The notes under the pieces were generated by a model. It saw only the letters and a program-made list of their open reading frames with translations, searched no databases and was not told the origin of the DNA. 33,446 nucleotides of DNA from IMG/VR virus record IMGVR_UViG_3300027859_000051, positions 1-33,446 of that record. One strand, written 5' to 3'. This document shows positions 22,191-29,817 of the stretch, piece by piece (positions within the stretch are counted from its first letter, which is position 1; each line of letters begins with the position of its first letter). Origin of the DNA: a virus. Made by a program: the position numbers and the translations under genes.

Positions 22191-23578
22191 TAACAGTAAT
22201 ATGCCTAACAAAATCCGAAGGTGACGATAAGAATGATACTGTTTATAAGTTAGAAAAACAAGCACAAAAACGTGGCATTTCTTTTTATAAGGTTAGTCTT
22301 GGCGAAGCATTTGTAATTGATAATGATCTATTTGGTGATAAGATTACTATACACAACTTTGATGGTGAAGGTAATAAGATTAATATTAAACCTTCCGAGA
22401 CCGCGTGCATCGTGCGCGGAGGCGCGCTTACAGATATAGCCGGAAGAGGATTAACTAAATCATTAGAAGAAGCTGGTATGTTTATGATTAACAGATACGT
22501 ACCAATGGAACTATGTGCAAATAAATTTACATCATCTATTGCACTTAAAAAAGCAAACATTAATACACCAAGAACAGCATTAGTTACAAACGAACAATCC
22601 ATTGATATTGCAATGAAAGAGATTGGTGGTAAACTTCCAGTTATAGCTAAAACCATAACCGGTGCAGAAGGTATCGGTGTTATGAAGATTGAAAGCAAAG
22701 AATCGCTTACTTCAGTCTTACAAGGTTTATGGAAACATAACGCAGAAATTATCCTACAAGAATATATGGATATTGAATACGATGTACGTACATTAGTATT
22801 AGATGGAAAAATATTTGCTGCTATGAAACGTAAACAAACAACTAAAGATGATTTTAGAACAAATAAATCATTAGGTAATGATTATGAACCATACGATTTA
22901 AGTGAAGAAGAACAAAAAATCGTATTAAAAGCAGCAGAAACAAGTGGATGTTATTGGTGCGGTGTTGATACAATTGTTAACGATGGAAAGGTATACGTAT
23001 TAGAAGTCAACGGTTCTCCAGGTACAGGAGATAGTAATGAGATAAGTTATATGAATTACTATGGAGATAAAAAGACTAAAGTAAATGGTTCTAAAATGGT
23101 TGATAACCTTTTAAACTATATAGAGAACAAAGACAATTGGGCATTTCCTAAAACATCAGTTGGTGTTATAGAATGGTGTAAAGTTGAGGGAATGAAATTT
23201 AAAGCTAAACTAGATACTGGTAATTCTGCTGGTGGTATTAGTATACATGCCACAGATATAAAAGAAAAGAATGGTTCAGTATCATTTAAAATAAACGGAA
23301 AGACTTTTAATAAAAAGATAGAAGATCGTAAGATGATTTATTTTGGTGGTGGAGATAATGGTGAAGAAAGACTATTTGTTAAATTAAATATGTCTATTGG
23401 AAACCGTAAACCAAAACCAACATTATTTAATTTAGATAATAGAGAAGATGCTATTTACGATGTACTAATTAACAAAGGATACATGGCGGATGAGAACCTT
23501 GTGGTTGATCCATCTAAGAAATTTACGCTTGGAGAAAGTGTAAAACGTGTATCTACATTCAGGGAAATGTATATATAA
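22187..23578 (+). CDS. RimK-like ATP-grasp ligase fused to a retropepsin-like domain
   Basis: This 463-residue protein has an ATP-grasp ligase in residues 1-300: PVIAKTITGAEGIGVM (ATP loop), IILQEYMDIEYDVRTLVLDG, and metal ligands E273 and N275 in VLEVNGSPGTGD. This is the RimK family, which adds glutamate to protein C-termini (S6 in E. coli). From about residue 325 a second domain begins: KFKAKLDTGNSAGGISIHAT, with D343-T-G, the retropepsin-like DTG of the RimK-associated protease family (Zn_protease/DUF785). Here the two are one chain. The end (FTLGESVKRVSTFREMY) has an L-G-E|S site. Substrate could be a phage internal protein or a ribosomal protein. It overlaps the previous gene by 4 bases. 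Confidence 0.88.
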   Translation: MITVICLTKSEGDDKNDTVYKLEKQAQKRGISFYKVSLGEAFVIDNDLFGDKITIHNFDGEGNKINIKPSETACIVRGGALTDIAGRGLTKSLEEAGMFMINRYVPMELCANKFTSSIALKKANINTPRTALVTNEQSIDIAMKEIGGKLPVIAKTITGAEGIGVMKIESKESLTSVLQGLWKHNAEIILQEYMDIEYDVRTLVLDGKIFAAMKRKQTTKDDFRTNKSLGNDYEPYDLSEEEQKIVLKAAETSGCYWCGVDTIVNDGKVYVLEVNGSPGTGDSNEISYMNYYGDKKTKVNGSKMVDNLLNYIENKDNWAFPKTSVGVIEWCKVEGMKFKAKLDTGNSAGGISIHATDIKEKNGSVSFKINGKTFNKKIEDRKMIYFGGGDNGEERLFVKLNMSIGNRKPKPTLFNLDNREDAIYDVLINKGYMADENLVVDPSKKFTLGESVKRVSTFREMYI

Positions 23579-23580
23579 TA
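23568..23580 (+). promoter_or_regulatory. Candidate second-class promoter element TGTATATATAATA
   Basis: Identical in all 13 bases to the element at 21145-21157, and ends one base before the ATG at 23582. It overlaps the stop region of the ATP-grasp gene. Function as a promoter is inferred. Confidence 0.35.
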
Positions 23581-23581
23581 T

Positions 23582-23770
23582 ATGGACTTTAAAACTTTTA
23601 AACAAATGTGGGAAGACGCTGCAGCCAATAGCGTAGGTGCTGGTGGTATAGATGGCATTGGAGTTGGTCCAAAAGGTGAACCAGGTGTTCATGTAAACAA
23701 AAAGAAAAAGAAAAAGGAACAAGAAATTCTTATTAAGATGCAGCGTAGATTGATGAATGGAAAGACTTAG
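23582..23770 (+). CDS. Small protein with MDFKTFKQMWE start and poly-lysine stretch
   Basis: This 62-residue protein begins MDFKTFKQMWEDAAANSVG, a variant of the capsid-targeting-like start. A glycine-rich part follows (GAGGIDGIGVGPKGEPGVHV) and then a run of six lysines and a basic tail. Proteins with this VGAGG.dGiGVGP.GEPGV layout occur in other marine phages. It ends inside the next gene (14-base overlap). Probably a small internal protein; function unknown. Confidence 0.75.
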   Translation: MDFKTFKQMWEDAAANSVGAGGIDGIGVGPKGEPGVHVNKKKKKKEQEILIKMQRRLMNGKT

Positions 23771-23999
23771 AAAATTATATAATTGGTTCGTATCATGGTT
23801 TGAAAAACACCAATACTTATACGTATCACACAATCAATATAACTATAACGGCGAAGTTATAGATGTGCTTGAAAAGAAATTTGAAGTTAGAAGATTTTAT
23901 AAACTCAGTGCAAAGCACATGAAATTTAAAACAATGAATGGTAAAAAGGTCGAATTAAAGACCGCTACACCTATGGATTATATGTTGGAGGAAATGTAA
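23757..23999 (+). CDS. Conserved hypothetical protein (80 aa)
   Basis: This 80-residue protein overlaps the gene before it by 14 bases and the spanin-like gene by one. It starts with an aromatic basic helix (MERLRKLYNWFVSWFEKHQY) and continues with strands, a VEVR/KKFEVRRFYKL core and the end ATPMDYMLEEM. The PMDY ending recurs in marine T4-like phage homologues. A membrane-surface role is possible given the aromatic helix, but unproven. Confidence 0.78.
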   Translation: MERLRKLYNWFVSWFEKHQYLYVSHNQYNYNGEVIDVLEKKFEVRRFYKLSAKHMKFKTMNGKKVELKTATPMDYMLEEM

Positions 24000-24382
24000 T
24001 GCAACAATTATTAATAGGTATTATTTTAGTATTAGGACTAGGAGGCTGGTGGCTATTACAAGAAAATGAAACCTTAAAAAATAATAACGTGAAATTGGAA
24101 GCTGCAGTAGAAGAACAACAACAAACTATTGCGGTCATGAAAGAAAATTATGAAAAGCAAGGACAAGCTTTAATGAATATGTCCAGAAAGAATGCTGAGA
24201 TAGAAGCAGAAAAAGCAGAATACTTATCAATCTTTGCAAGACACAATCTAGATAACCTAGCACTCAAGAAACCAGGTCTTATAGAAATTAGATTTAATAA
24301 TGCTAGTGAACTTGTAATGGAGGGATTAGAAGATGACACTGAAAAACTTTTCAATATTGATTCTCCTGACAACGATAATTAG
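23999..24382 (+). CDS. Inner-membrane spanin-like protein (i-spanin candidate)
   Basis: This 127-residue protein has one N-terminal membrane helix (LLIGIILVLGLGGWWLL, residues 4-20). A long charged coiled coil follows (about 22-80: NETLKNNNVKLEAAVEEQQQ and further), then an acidic tail. The gene for a lipoprotein starts inside its 3' end in another frame (50-base overlap). That overlapping arrangement, an N-in membrane coiled coil plus a lipoprotein, is the known Rz/Rz1-type spanin layout. It would span the periplasm and fuse inner and outer membranes at lysis. Confidence 0.72.
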   Translation: MQQLLIGIILVLGLGGWWLLQENETLKNNNVKLEAAVEEQQQTIAVMKENYEKQGQALMNMSRKNAEIEAEKAEYLSIFARHNLDNLALKKPGLIEIRFNNASELVMEGLEDDTEKLFNIDSPDNDN

Positions 24383-24866
24383 CGGATGCTCCATATTAGG
24401 AGAAAAAAGAATAGAAGTACAATCTAAACCTGTACAAATAGATATTATGCAACCACAATTACCAAGACCGGTGGAATTAACTGCACCAAAATGGTATGTG
24501 GTTTCAGAAGCACGTATAACTAATCCGTGTAAAAAGACTATTCCATTCGATCCACCTAAGTTTAATGATAAGGGTGAAGAAGAATTAAAAAGACCTAAAA
24601 CCTGTGCTAAAGAGGATACCGAAAATCCAGATTGGCCAGATGGTTATACATATCTAGACAGATTTCTAGATGATATGAAAGAAGTAAACAACGGAGAAAT
24701 TGTATTCGTTGCCACAACAGTAGGAGACTATAAAGTTATGGCAGAAGATATGCAGGAACTAAAAAGGTATATCAATCAATTAGGTGAAGTAGTTATCTAC
24801 TATCGCAATGTAACATTACCCAACGGCGATAAAGGTGTTGGGGCGAAAATTGAGGTTAAAGACTAA
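24333..24866 (+). CDS. Lipoprotein, o-spanin candidate
   Basis: The N-terminus MTLKNFSILILLTTIISGCS has a typical lipobox I-S-G-C with Cys19, so the mature protein is anchored in a membrane, probably the outer one. At 177 residues it is longer than classical Rz1 proteins and has a folded-looking domain with CKKTIPFDPPKFNDKGEEE, TCAKEDTENPDWPDGYTYL and a final strand YYRNVTLPNG. It starts 50 bases inside the coiled-coil membrane gene and ends in TAATG with the lipase gene. O-spanin role is inferred from the arrangement. Confidence 0.72.
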   Translation: MTLKNFSILILLTTIISGCSILGEKRIEVQSKPVQIDIMQPQLPRPVELTAPKWYVVSEARITNPCKKTIPFDPPKFNDKGEEELKRPKTCAKEDTENPDWPDGYTYLDRFLDDMKEVNNGEIVFVATTVGDYKVMAEDMQELKRYINQLGEVVIYYRNVTLPNGDKGVGAKIEVKD

Positions 24867-25624
24867 TGGCAACAACAAGGCATAAAGAAGAAAAGACCCA
24901 ATTGGAAAGAGCACTCATTGCTGCCAAACTATCTGCACACGCATATAAAAGTGAAAAAGCCGCAGTTAACGCAGTAAAGAAAATGGGATTTCCATGGGCA
25001 AAGTTAATCTCCAGAGATGGAGCAGAGGTATTAGTAGCTAAAGATAGGAACGATCTTTGGTTTGCTTTTAGAGGTACAGAACCAAGTAAGATTAATGATG
25101 TAATGGCAGATTTAAATCTTATTAAAGGTGCTGCAAAAGCAGGTGGTAAAGTACACAGTGGATTCCAAAAAGAAGTAAATGATTTATGGATGGACGTTCT
25201 AGCAGAGATTGAACATAACGATCAATTGAAAGTTAGAAAGGACGTTTATATGACTGGACATTCTTTAGGAGCAGCAATGGCAACTATCGCAGCTACAAGA
25301 TATCAACCATACGAATTATTTACTTTTGGTTCTCCAAGAGTAGGTGGACCTAGGTTCATAAGACATATCAAATGTCCACATCTAAGGTTTATGAATAACA
25401 ATGACATAGTTTGTCGTATACCACCAGCATGGTTAGGTTTTAGACATCACGGCGAAATGATTTACTTTAACGCTGTTGGTGACCAACAACCTAAACCAAC
25501 TTGGAAGGATTTATTATTAGGAGTATTAAACTCATGGAAGAGATTTAAATTCTTTGATGGTATAGTAGATCACGGTATTCCAAACTACGTTAAAGCTATT
25601 CAAAAATTAATTAAGGCTCAATAA
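24866..25624 (+). CDS. Class 3 lipase (alpha/beta hydrolase)
   Basis: This 252-residue protein contains the nucleophile elbow TGHSLGAAMATIAA with Ser133, FRGTEPSKINDVMADL earlier (oxyanion region), FTFGSPRVGGPRF, FMNNNDIVCRIPP with the catalytic-type Asp, and DHGIPNYVKAI with the His. This is the full class 3 lipase (PF01764) pattern, so acyl-ester or phospholipid hydrolysis is expected. No signal peptide is visible. It lies in a coupled group with the spanin-like pair, so a role in breaking membranes at lysis is the natural inference. A phage class 3 lipase is uncommon. Confidence 0.9.
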   Translation: MATTRHKEEKTQLERALIAAKLSAHAYKSEKAAVNAVKKMGFPWAKLISRDGAEVLVAKDRNDLWFAFRGTEPSKINDVMADLNLIKGAAKAGGKVHSGFQKEVNDLWMDVLAEIEHNDQLKVRKDVYMTGHSLGAAMATIAATRYQPYELFTFGSPRVGGPRFIRHIKCPHLRFMNNNDIVCRIPPAWLGFRHHGEMIYFNAVGDQQPKPTWKDLLLGVLNSWKRFKFFDGIVDHGIPNYVKAIQKLIKAQ

Positions 25625-25941
25625 TGCATTGGCTTTTACTCTTATCAGTAAAGTCAATACTTAGTTCTGTAATTGGTTCCTCTTTCTATCAGTGGTTCCA
25701 GGGAACAACAATGGGCATCTGGTTTCAGAAACAAGTGGATAGATTCATGCAATACTTTGCCGAAAAATACGATCTTGAATTGGCTAAAAAAGACGCAAAG
25801 TTTCGTAAACAATATCCGCTTGCCGCTGAGCGATTAGATAAATTGGAAAAGAATTCTCATCCTTGTAAAGAGCTACATGAATTTGATGCTTATCCAGCCC
25901 TGATAGATAGAATAGAAAAATTAGAAAAAAAAATTAAATAG
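25624..25941 (+). CDS. Membrane-associated coiled-coil protein (105 aa)
   Basis: This 105-residue protein starts on the last base of the lipase gene. The first 30 residues (WLLLLSVKSILSSVIGSSFY) are hydrophobic enough for one membrane segment. The rest is helical and charged, with AEKYDLELAKKDAKFRKQY and a closing RIEKLEKKIK heptad. It could be a holin-type or lysis-regulating protein by its position after the spanin-like and lipase genes, but no conserved family is visible. Promoter P5 follows four bases after its stop. Confidence 0.75.
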   Translation: MHWLLLLSVKSILSSVIGSSFYQWFQGTTMGIWFQKQVDRFMQYFAEKYDLELAKKDAKFRKQYPLAAERLDKLEKNSHPCKELHEFDAYPALIDRIEKLEKKIK

Positions 25942-25944
25942 TTA

Positions 25945-25973
25945 TTTACAATCACCACGTTTTGTGGTATAAT
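25945..25973 (+). promoter_or_regulatory. T4 early-like promoter P5 (RNR operon)
   Basis: TTTACA (25945-25950) and TATAAT (25968-25973) are 17 bp apart. The -35 lacks the GGGG of the other copies, but the -10 has TGG before it. A hairpin CCAC-GTTTT-GTGG fills the spacer. An A-rich stretch upstream could be an UP element. The predicted start near 25980 gives a 29-base leader to the ATG at 26009. Confidence 0.85.
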
Positions 25974-26008
25974 AGACATTCTTTATTATGATTAGCGGAA
26001 CAAATCAC

Positions 26009-28297
26009 ATGCAAATAAACGTCACCAAAAGAGATGGCAGTTTACAATTATTCGATTTAGAGAAGGTACATAAAGTCCTCGAATGGGCAACTGAGGGAAT
26101 TACAGGGGTATCACAATCAGAGATAGAAATTAGAGCTAACCTACAACTATATGATAAGATACCAGCTTATGACATACATGAATTAATAATTAAAAGCTCA
26201 TCTGAACTAATATCAGAACACACACCAAATTATCAATTTGTAGCAGCACGTTTAATTAGTTACAAATTACGTAAAGAAGTTTATGGCCAATATGAACCAT
26301 GGTCATTAATAGATCTAATTAATAAAAATGTAGAGATTGGTGTATACGATAAAAAGATTTTAGAGTATTACACTGAAGAAGAATTAGATCAGTTAAATTC
26401 TTATATCAAACATGATAGGGATGATACTTTTACTTACGCGGGAATGGAACAATTCCGTGGTAAGTATTTGGTTCAAGACAGAAGAACAAAACAATGTTAT
26501 GAAACCCCACAAATGTTATACATGATGGTGGCAGCTACATTGTTTGCAAAAGAAAAAGAAAACAGAATAGCATGGGTGAAAAACTATTATGACGCAATTT
26601 CGCAATTTTATATCTCGCTGCCGACTCCGATTATGGCTGGAGTACGAACGCCTACTCGCCAGTTTTCGTCTTGTGTACTTATTGAATCCGGAGATAGTTT
26701 GGACTCTATTAATAGTACTAGTACTAGTATCGTTAAGTATATAAGCAAGAAAGCAGGAATAGGAATCGGTGCTGGCTCCATACGTGCGTTAGGAGCAAAG
26801 ATTGGTGATGGTTCTGTAGTACATACAGGACTAATACCTTTTCTTAAATATTTCCAAGCAGCAGTTAAATCTTGTTCTCAAGGTGGCGTACGCGGAGGCG
26901 CGGCGACCGTGTATCTTCCAGTATGGCATTATGAGTTTGAAGATTTAGTTGTATTAAAGAACAATAAAGGTACAGAAGAAACAAGAGTAAGGCACATGGA
27001 TTACGCCTTCCAATTCAATAAGTTAATGTATGAAAGGTTATTAGAAGGTGGTAATATAACTTTCTTTGACCCAGTAGATGTACCAGACTTATATGAAACA
27101 TTCTTTACCGACCAAGATAAATTTAAAGAACTATATGAAAAGTATGAACGTGCATATAGTATAAGAAAAAAATCATTACCTGCAATCGATGTATTTTCAT
27201 CATTCTTAAATGAAAGAAAAGATACAGGAAGAATATATCTAATGAATGTAGACCATGCAAACGAACATGGTTCTTTCAACCCAGAACAAGCACCTATTCG
27301 TATGAGTAATCTATGTTGTGAAATAGATTTACCAACTAATCCATTAGGTGAAGATGACAATGGAGAGATTAGTCTTTGTACCTTATCTGCAATAAATTGG
27401 GGCCTTATTGATGATACAGATGACTTTGAAAAGTACTGTACGATGACCGTACGTGCGTTAGACAACCTGTTAGACTATCAGAAGTACCCAGTTAAAGAAG
27501 CAGAAAGATCTACAATGGATCGTAGACCATTAGGTGTAGGTATAATAAATTTAGCATATTTTTTAGCAAAAAGGGGCTTAAAATATGATTCTGAAGCGTT
27601 TGATATTATAGATAAGTATAGTGAGGCCTGGTCGTACTATCTAATAAAAGCCTCGATGGAACTCGCAGAGGAAAGAGGAAGTTGCTTCAAGTCAATTGAA
27701 ACTAAGTACGGATCAGGAATCTTACCTATTGATACATATAAGAGTGCAGTAGATACTTTAATAGAGCACAAAGAGAGATTACCATGGAAAAAATTAAGAC
27801 AAGATCTTAAGAAACATGGTATTAGAAACTCAACTCTAATGGCATTAATGCCTGCGGAAACATCTGCACAAATCAGTAATAGCACAAATGGTATTGAACC
27901 TCCAAGAGCGTTAGTATCATATAAACAAAGTAAAGACGGTGTAATGGCACAAGTCGTGCCAGGCTATCATCATCTGAAAAATAAATATGATTTACTCTGG
28001 GAACAAGAATCCCCAGACGGTTATCTTAAGATCTGTGCTATATTACAAAAATATATAGATCAAGGTATTAGTGTTAATACCTCTTACAATCCTGAGCATT
28101 ATGAAGACCAGAAAGTTCCCATGTCCATAATGATTACAGATTTAGTAACAGCATACAAATATGGATTAAAACAATTATATTACTTTAATACATACGATGG
28201 TTCTGGAGAACATAAAGAAGAGGAATTATTAGAAGAACAAAATGAATGGGAACAATTAATTCAAGACGAAGAGGACTGCGATAGCTGTACAATATGA
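26009..28297 (+). CDS. nrdA: Class Ia ribonucleotide reductase alpha subunit
   Basis: I place the start at ATG 26009 (MQINVTKRDGSLQLF), not 25988, because the promoter leaves room for a leader and the numbering then runs three behind E. coli NrdA. Visible features are an N-terminal ATP-cone-like start, QFSSCVLIESGDSLDS with active-site Cys222, SNLCCEIDLPTN with N434, C436 and E438, MPAETSAQISNSTNG, and the C-terminal CDSCTI pair that reduces the active site. It makes dNDPs with NrdB, supplying phage replication. It overlaps nrdB by 4 bases. GC-rich codon islands lie over PTPIMAG and VRGGAATVY. Confidence 0.96.
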   Translation: MQINVTKRDGSLQLFDLEKVHKVLEWATEGITGVSQSEIEIRANLQLYDKIPAYDIHELIIKSSSELISEHTPNYQFVAARLISYKLRKEVYGQYEPWSLIDLINKNVEIGVYDKKILEYYTEEELDQLNSYIKHDRDDTFTYAGMEQFRGKYLVQDRRTKQCYETPQMLYMMVAATLFAKEKENRIAWVKNYYDAISQFYISLPTPIMAGVRTPTRQFSSCVLIESGDSLDSINSTSTSIVKYISKKAGIGIGAGSIRALGAKIGDGSVVHTGLIPFLKYFQAAVKSCSQGGVRGGAATVYLPVWHYEFEDLVVLKNNKGTEETRVRHMDYAFQFNKLMYERLLEGGNITFFDPVDVPDLYETFFTDQDKFKELYEKYERAYSIRKKSLPAIDVFSSFLNERKDTGRIYLMNVDHANEHGSFNPEQAPIRMSNLCCEIDLPTNPLGEDDNGEISLCTLSAINWGLIDDTDDFEKYCTMTVRALDNLLDYQKYPVKEAERSTMDRRPLGVGIINLAYFLAKRGLKYDSEAFDIIDKYSEAWSYYLIKASMELAEERGSCFKSIETKYGSGILPIDTYKSAVDTLIEHKERLPWKKLRQDLKKHGIRNSTLMALMPAETSAQISNSTNGIEPPRALVSYKQSKDGVMAQVVPGYHHLKNKYDLLWEQESPDGYLKICAILQKYIDQGISVNTSYNPEHYEDQKVPMSIMITDLVTAYKYGLKQLYYFNTYDGSGEHKEEELLEEQNEWEQLIQDEEDCDSCTI

Positions 28298-29370
28298 GTA
28301 TATTAAAAAAGAATAAAAAATCACATTTAAAAAAGAATATGTTTCTGGATGAAGCTGTTGACATTGCAAGATATGACCAAGTAAGATATCCACAAATAGA
28401 TAAAATTATAGATAAACAATTAGGGTTTTTCTGGAGACCAGAAGAAGTTGATGTGTCTAAGGACAAAAAAGATTTCGGAGAACTAACAGAACATGAACAA
28501 CATATTTTCACATCTAATCTTAAAAGGCAAATACTACTGGACTCTATTCAAGGCAGGGCGCCCAATATGGCTTTCCTTCCTATTGCTTCGTTACCCGAAA
28601 TTGAGACATGGATCGAAACTTGGTCCTTTTCTGAAACTATACATTCTCGAAGCTATACTCATATTATCCGTAATATATATCCTGATCCGTCTTTTGTCTT
28701 TGATAGTCTTCTCGATATCGAATCTATCTTAGAAACAGGAAACGACATAGCAAAATATTACGATGAATTAATTAGATTAAATAATAACGGTCGCGAAGAT
28801 ACATACGAACATAAGAAAGCTTTATGGATGTGTCTAATGGCAGCAAATGCTTTAGAAGGTGTCAGATTCTATGTTTCGTTCGCGTGCTCGTGGGCGTTCG
28901 CGGAACTTAAAAAGATGGAAGGTAATGCTAAGATTATTAAATTAATTGCACGTGATGAGAATTTACATTTGGCATCTACAACTATTATATTAAAAAGTCT
29001 TATGAAAGACGATCCAGATTTTACAAAGATAAGTAAAGAGTGCGAACAAGAAGCAGTAGATCTTTATATGAAAGTTATAGAACAAGAAAAAGAATGGGCA
29101 GAATTTTTATTTAAAGATGGTTCAATGATAGGACTAAACGAAAAACTATTATCAGATTATATAGAATGGATAGGAGCTAGAAGAATGCGAGCAATTAAAT
29201 TACCTTGTCCATATACAGTTTCAAAATTAAACCCATTACCATGGACGGAGAAATGGATTGGTGGTGGTAACGTACAGGTCGCTCCACAAGAAACAGAAAT
29301 TACTTCTTATGTGGTCGGCGGAGTTAAGCAAGACGTAGATAATAAAACATTATCTGGTCTATCACTATAA
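28294..29370 (+). CDS. nrdB: Class Ia ribonucleotide reductase beta subunit
   Basis: This 358-residue protein has the diiron/radical site: LLDSIQGRAP (Asp), SFSETIHSRSYTHI with Glu, His and radical Tyr121, ALEGVRFYVSFACSW (Glu) and ARDENLHLAST with Glu and His. All equivalents of E. coli NrdB metal ligands and Tyr122 are present. The C-terminus (KTLSGLSL) is the peptide that docks on NrdA. It overlaps nrdA as ATGA. A GC-rich codon island covers VSFACSWAFAE. Like T4, the phage brings both subunits plus a glutaredoxin. Confidence 0.96.
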   Translation: MSILKKNKKSHLKKNMFLDEAVDIARYDQVRYPQIDKIIDKQLGFFWRPEEVDVSKDKKDFGELTEHEQHIFTSNLKRQILLDSIQGRAPNMAFLPIASLPEIETWIETWSFSETIHSRSYTHIIRNIYPDPSFVFDSLLDIESILETGNDIAKYYDELIRLNNNGREDTYEHKKALWMCLMAANALEGVRFYVSFACSWAFAELKKMEGNAKIIKLIARDENLHLASTTIILKSLMKDDPDFTKISKECEQEAVDLYMKVIEQEKEWAEFLFKDGSMIGLNEKLLSDYIEWIGARRMRAIKLPCPYTVSKLNPLPWTEKWIGGGNVQVAPQETEITSYVVGGVKQDVDNKTLSGLSL

Positions 29371-29376
29371 GGAAAA

Positions 29377-29817
29377 ATGAGAGAATTAGGATACGTATTA
29401 ACTGGATGCTTTGCATTTGTTTTATTTTTTTCAACGTTTATATATCCACAACTGGAATATAAGAATGTGAAAAACAACAGTAGTTGTACAGGAGAATGTT
29501 ATGAAGAATATGTTAAAAAATATGGTACAGTGGTTGAACAGCTTCAGGCCAAACAAGAAGCAGCAATGGAAGATCCATTTAGTTCCATTAGAGGACTTTG
29601 GTCGGGATGTGCAGCGTGCCATGGACAAACAGGCGAGGGAATGGGAGTCTTTCCCAAACTTGCCGGACAAAGTTCTGAATATGTATCTCAAAGACTATAC
29701 GCATACAAGAACAGAGAAACGGTAGGCAATATGTCTTCCACCATGTGGGCACAAGCTGGTATGCTTAGTGACCAAGATATAAAAACATTATCAGAATTTA
29801 TTGAAGTAGAACTATGA
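29377..29817 (+). CDS. Membrane-anchored c-type cytochrome
   Basis: This 146-residue protein has an N-terminal membrane helix (YVLTGCFAFVLFFSTFIYP), a periplasmic linker and a single cytochrome c domain with CAACH at 78-82. GEGMGVFPKLAGQSSEYVSQ follows, then the likely axial Met in GNMSSTMW (Met119 or 123) and LSDQDIKTLSEFI. It resembles class I cytochromes of the c4/c5/c552 type. It needs host cytochrome c maturation. It follows nrdB by six bases with AAGGA upstream and overlaps a small membrane gene. A phage cytochrome c would feed electrons in the host respiratory chain (inference). Confidence 0.92.
   Translation: MRELGYVLTGCFAFVLFFSTFIYPQLEYKNVKNNSSCTGECYEEYVKKYGTVVEQLQAKQEAAMEDPFSSIRGLWSGCAACHGQTGEGMGVFPKLAGQSSEYVSQRLYAYKNRETVGNMSSTMWAQAGMLSDQDIKTLSEFIEVEL

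Noticed and set aside
25954-25966. Hairpin CCAC-GTTTT-GTGG as a terminator
   Set aside because: The stem is 4-5 bp, lacks a T-run and lies between the -35 and -10 of promoter P5. It may be chance or a small operator.
26713-26730. AGTACT-type short repeat in nrdA
   Set aside because: It simply encodes the Ser-Thr-Ser-Thr-Ser stretch in a conserved part of the enzyme.
27001-27465. 154-codon ORF on the minus strand inside nrdA, and similar minus-strand ORFs elsewhere
   Set aside because: They lie opposite well-conserved genes, lack ribosome sites and show low-complexity serine/leucine-rich products. All look like shadows.
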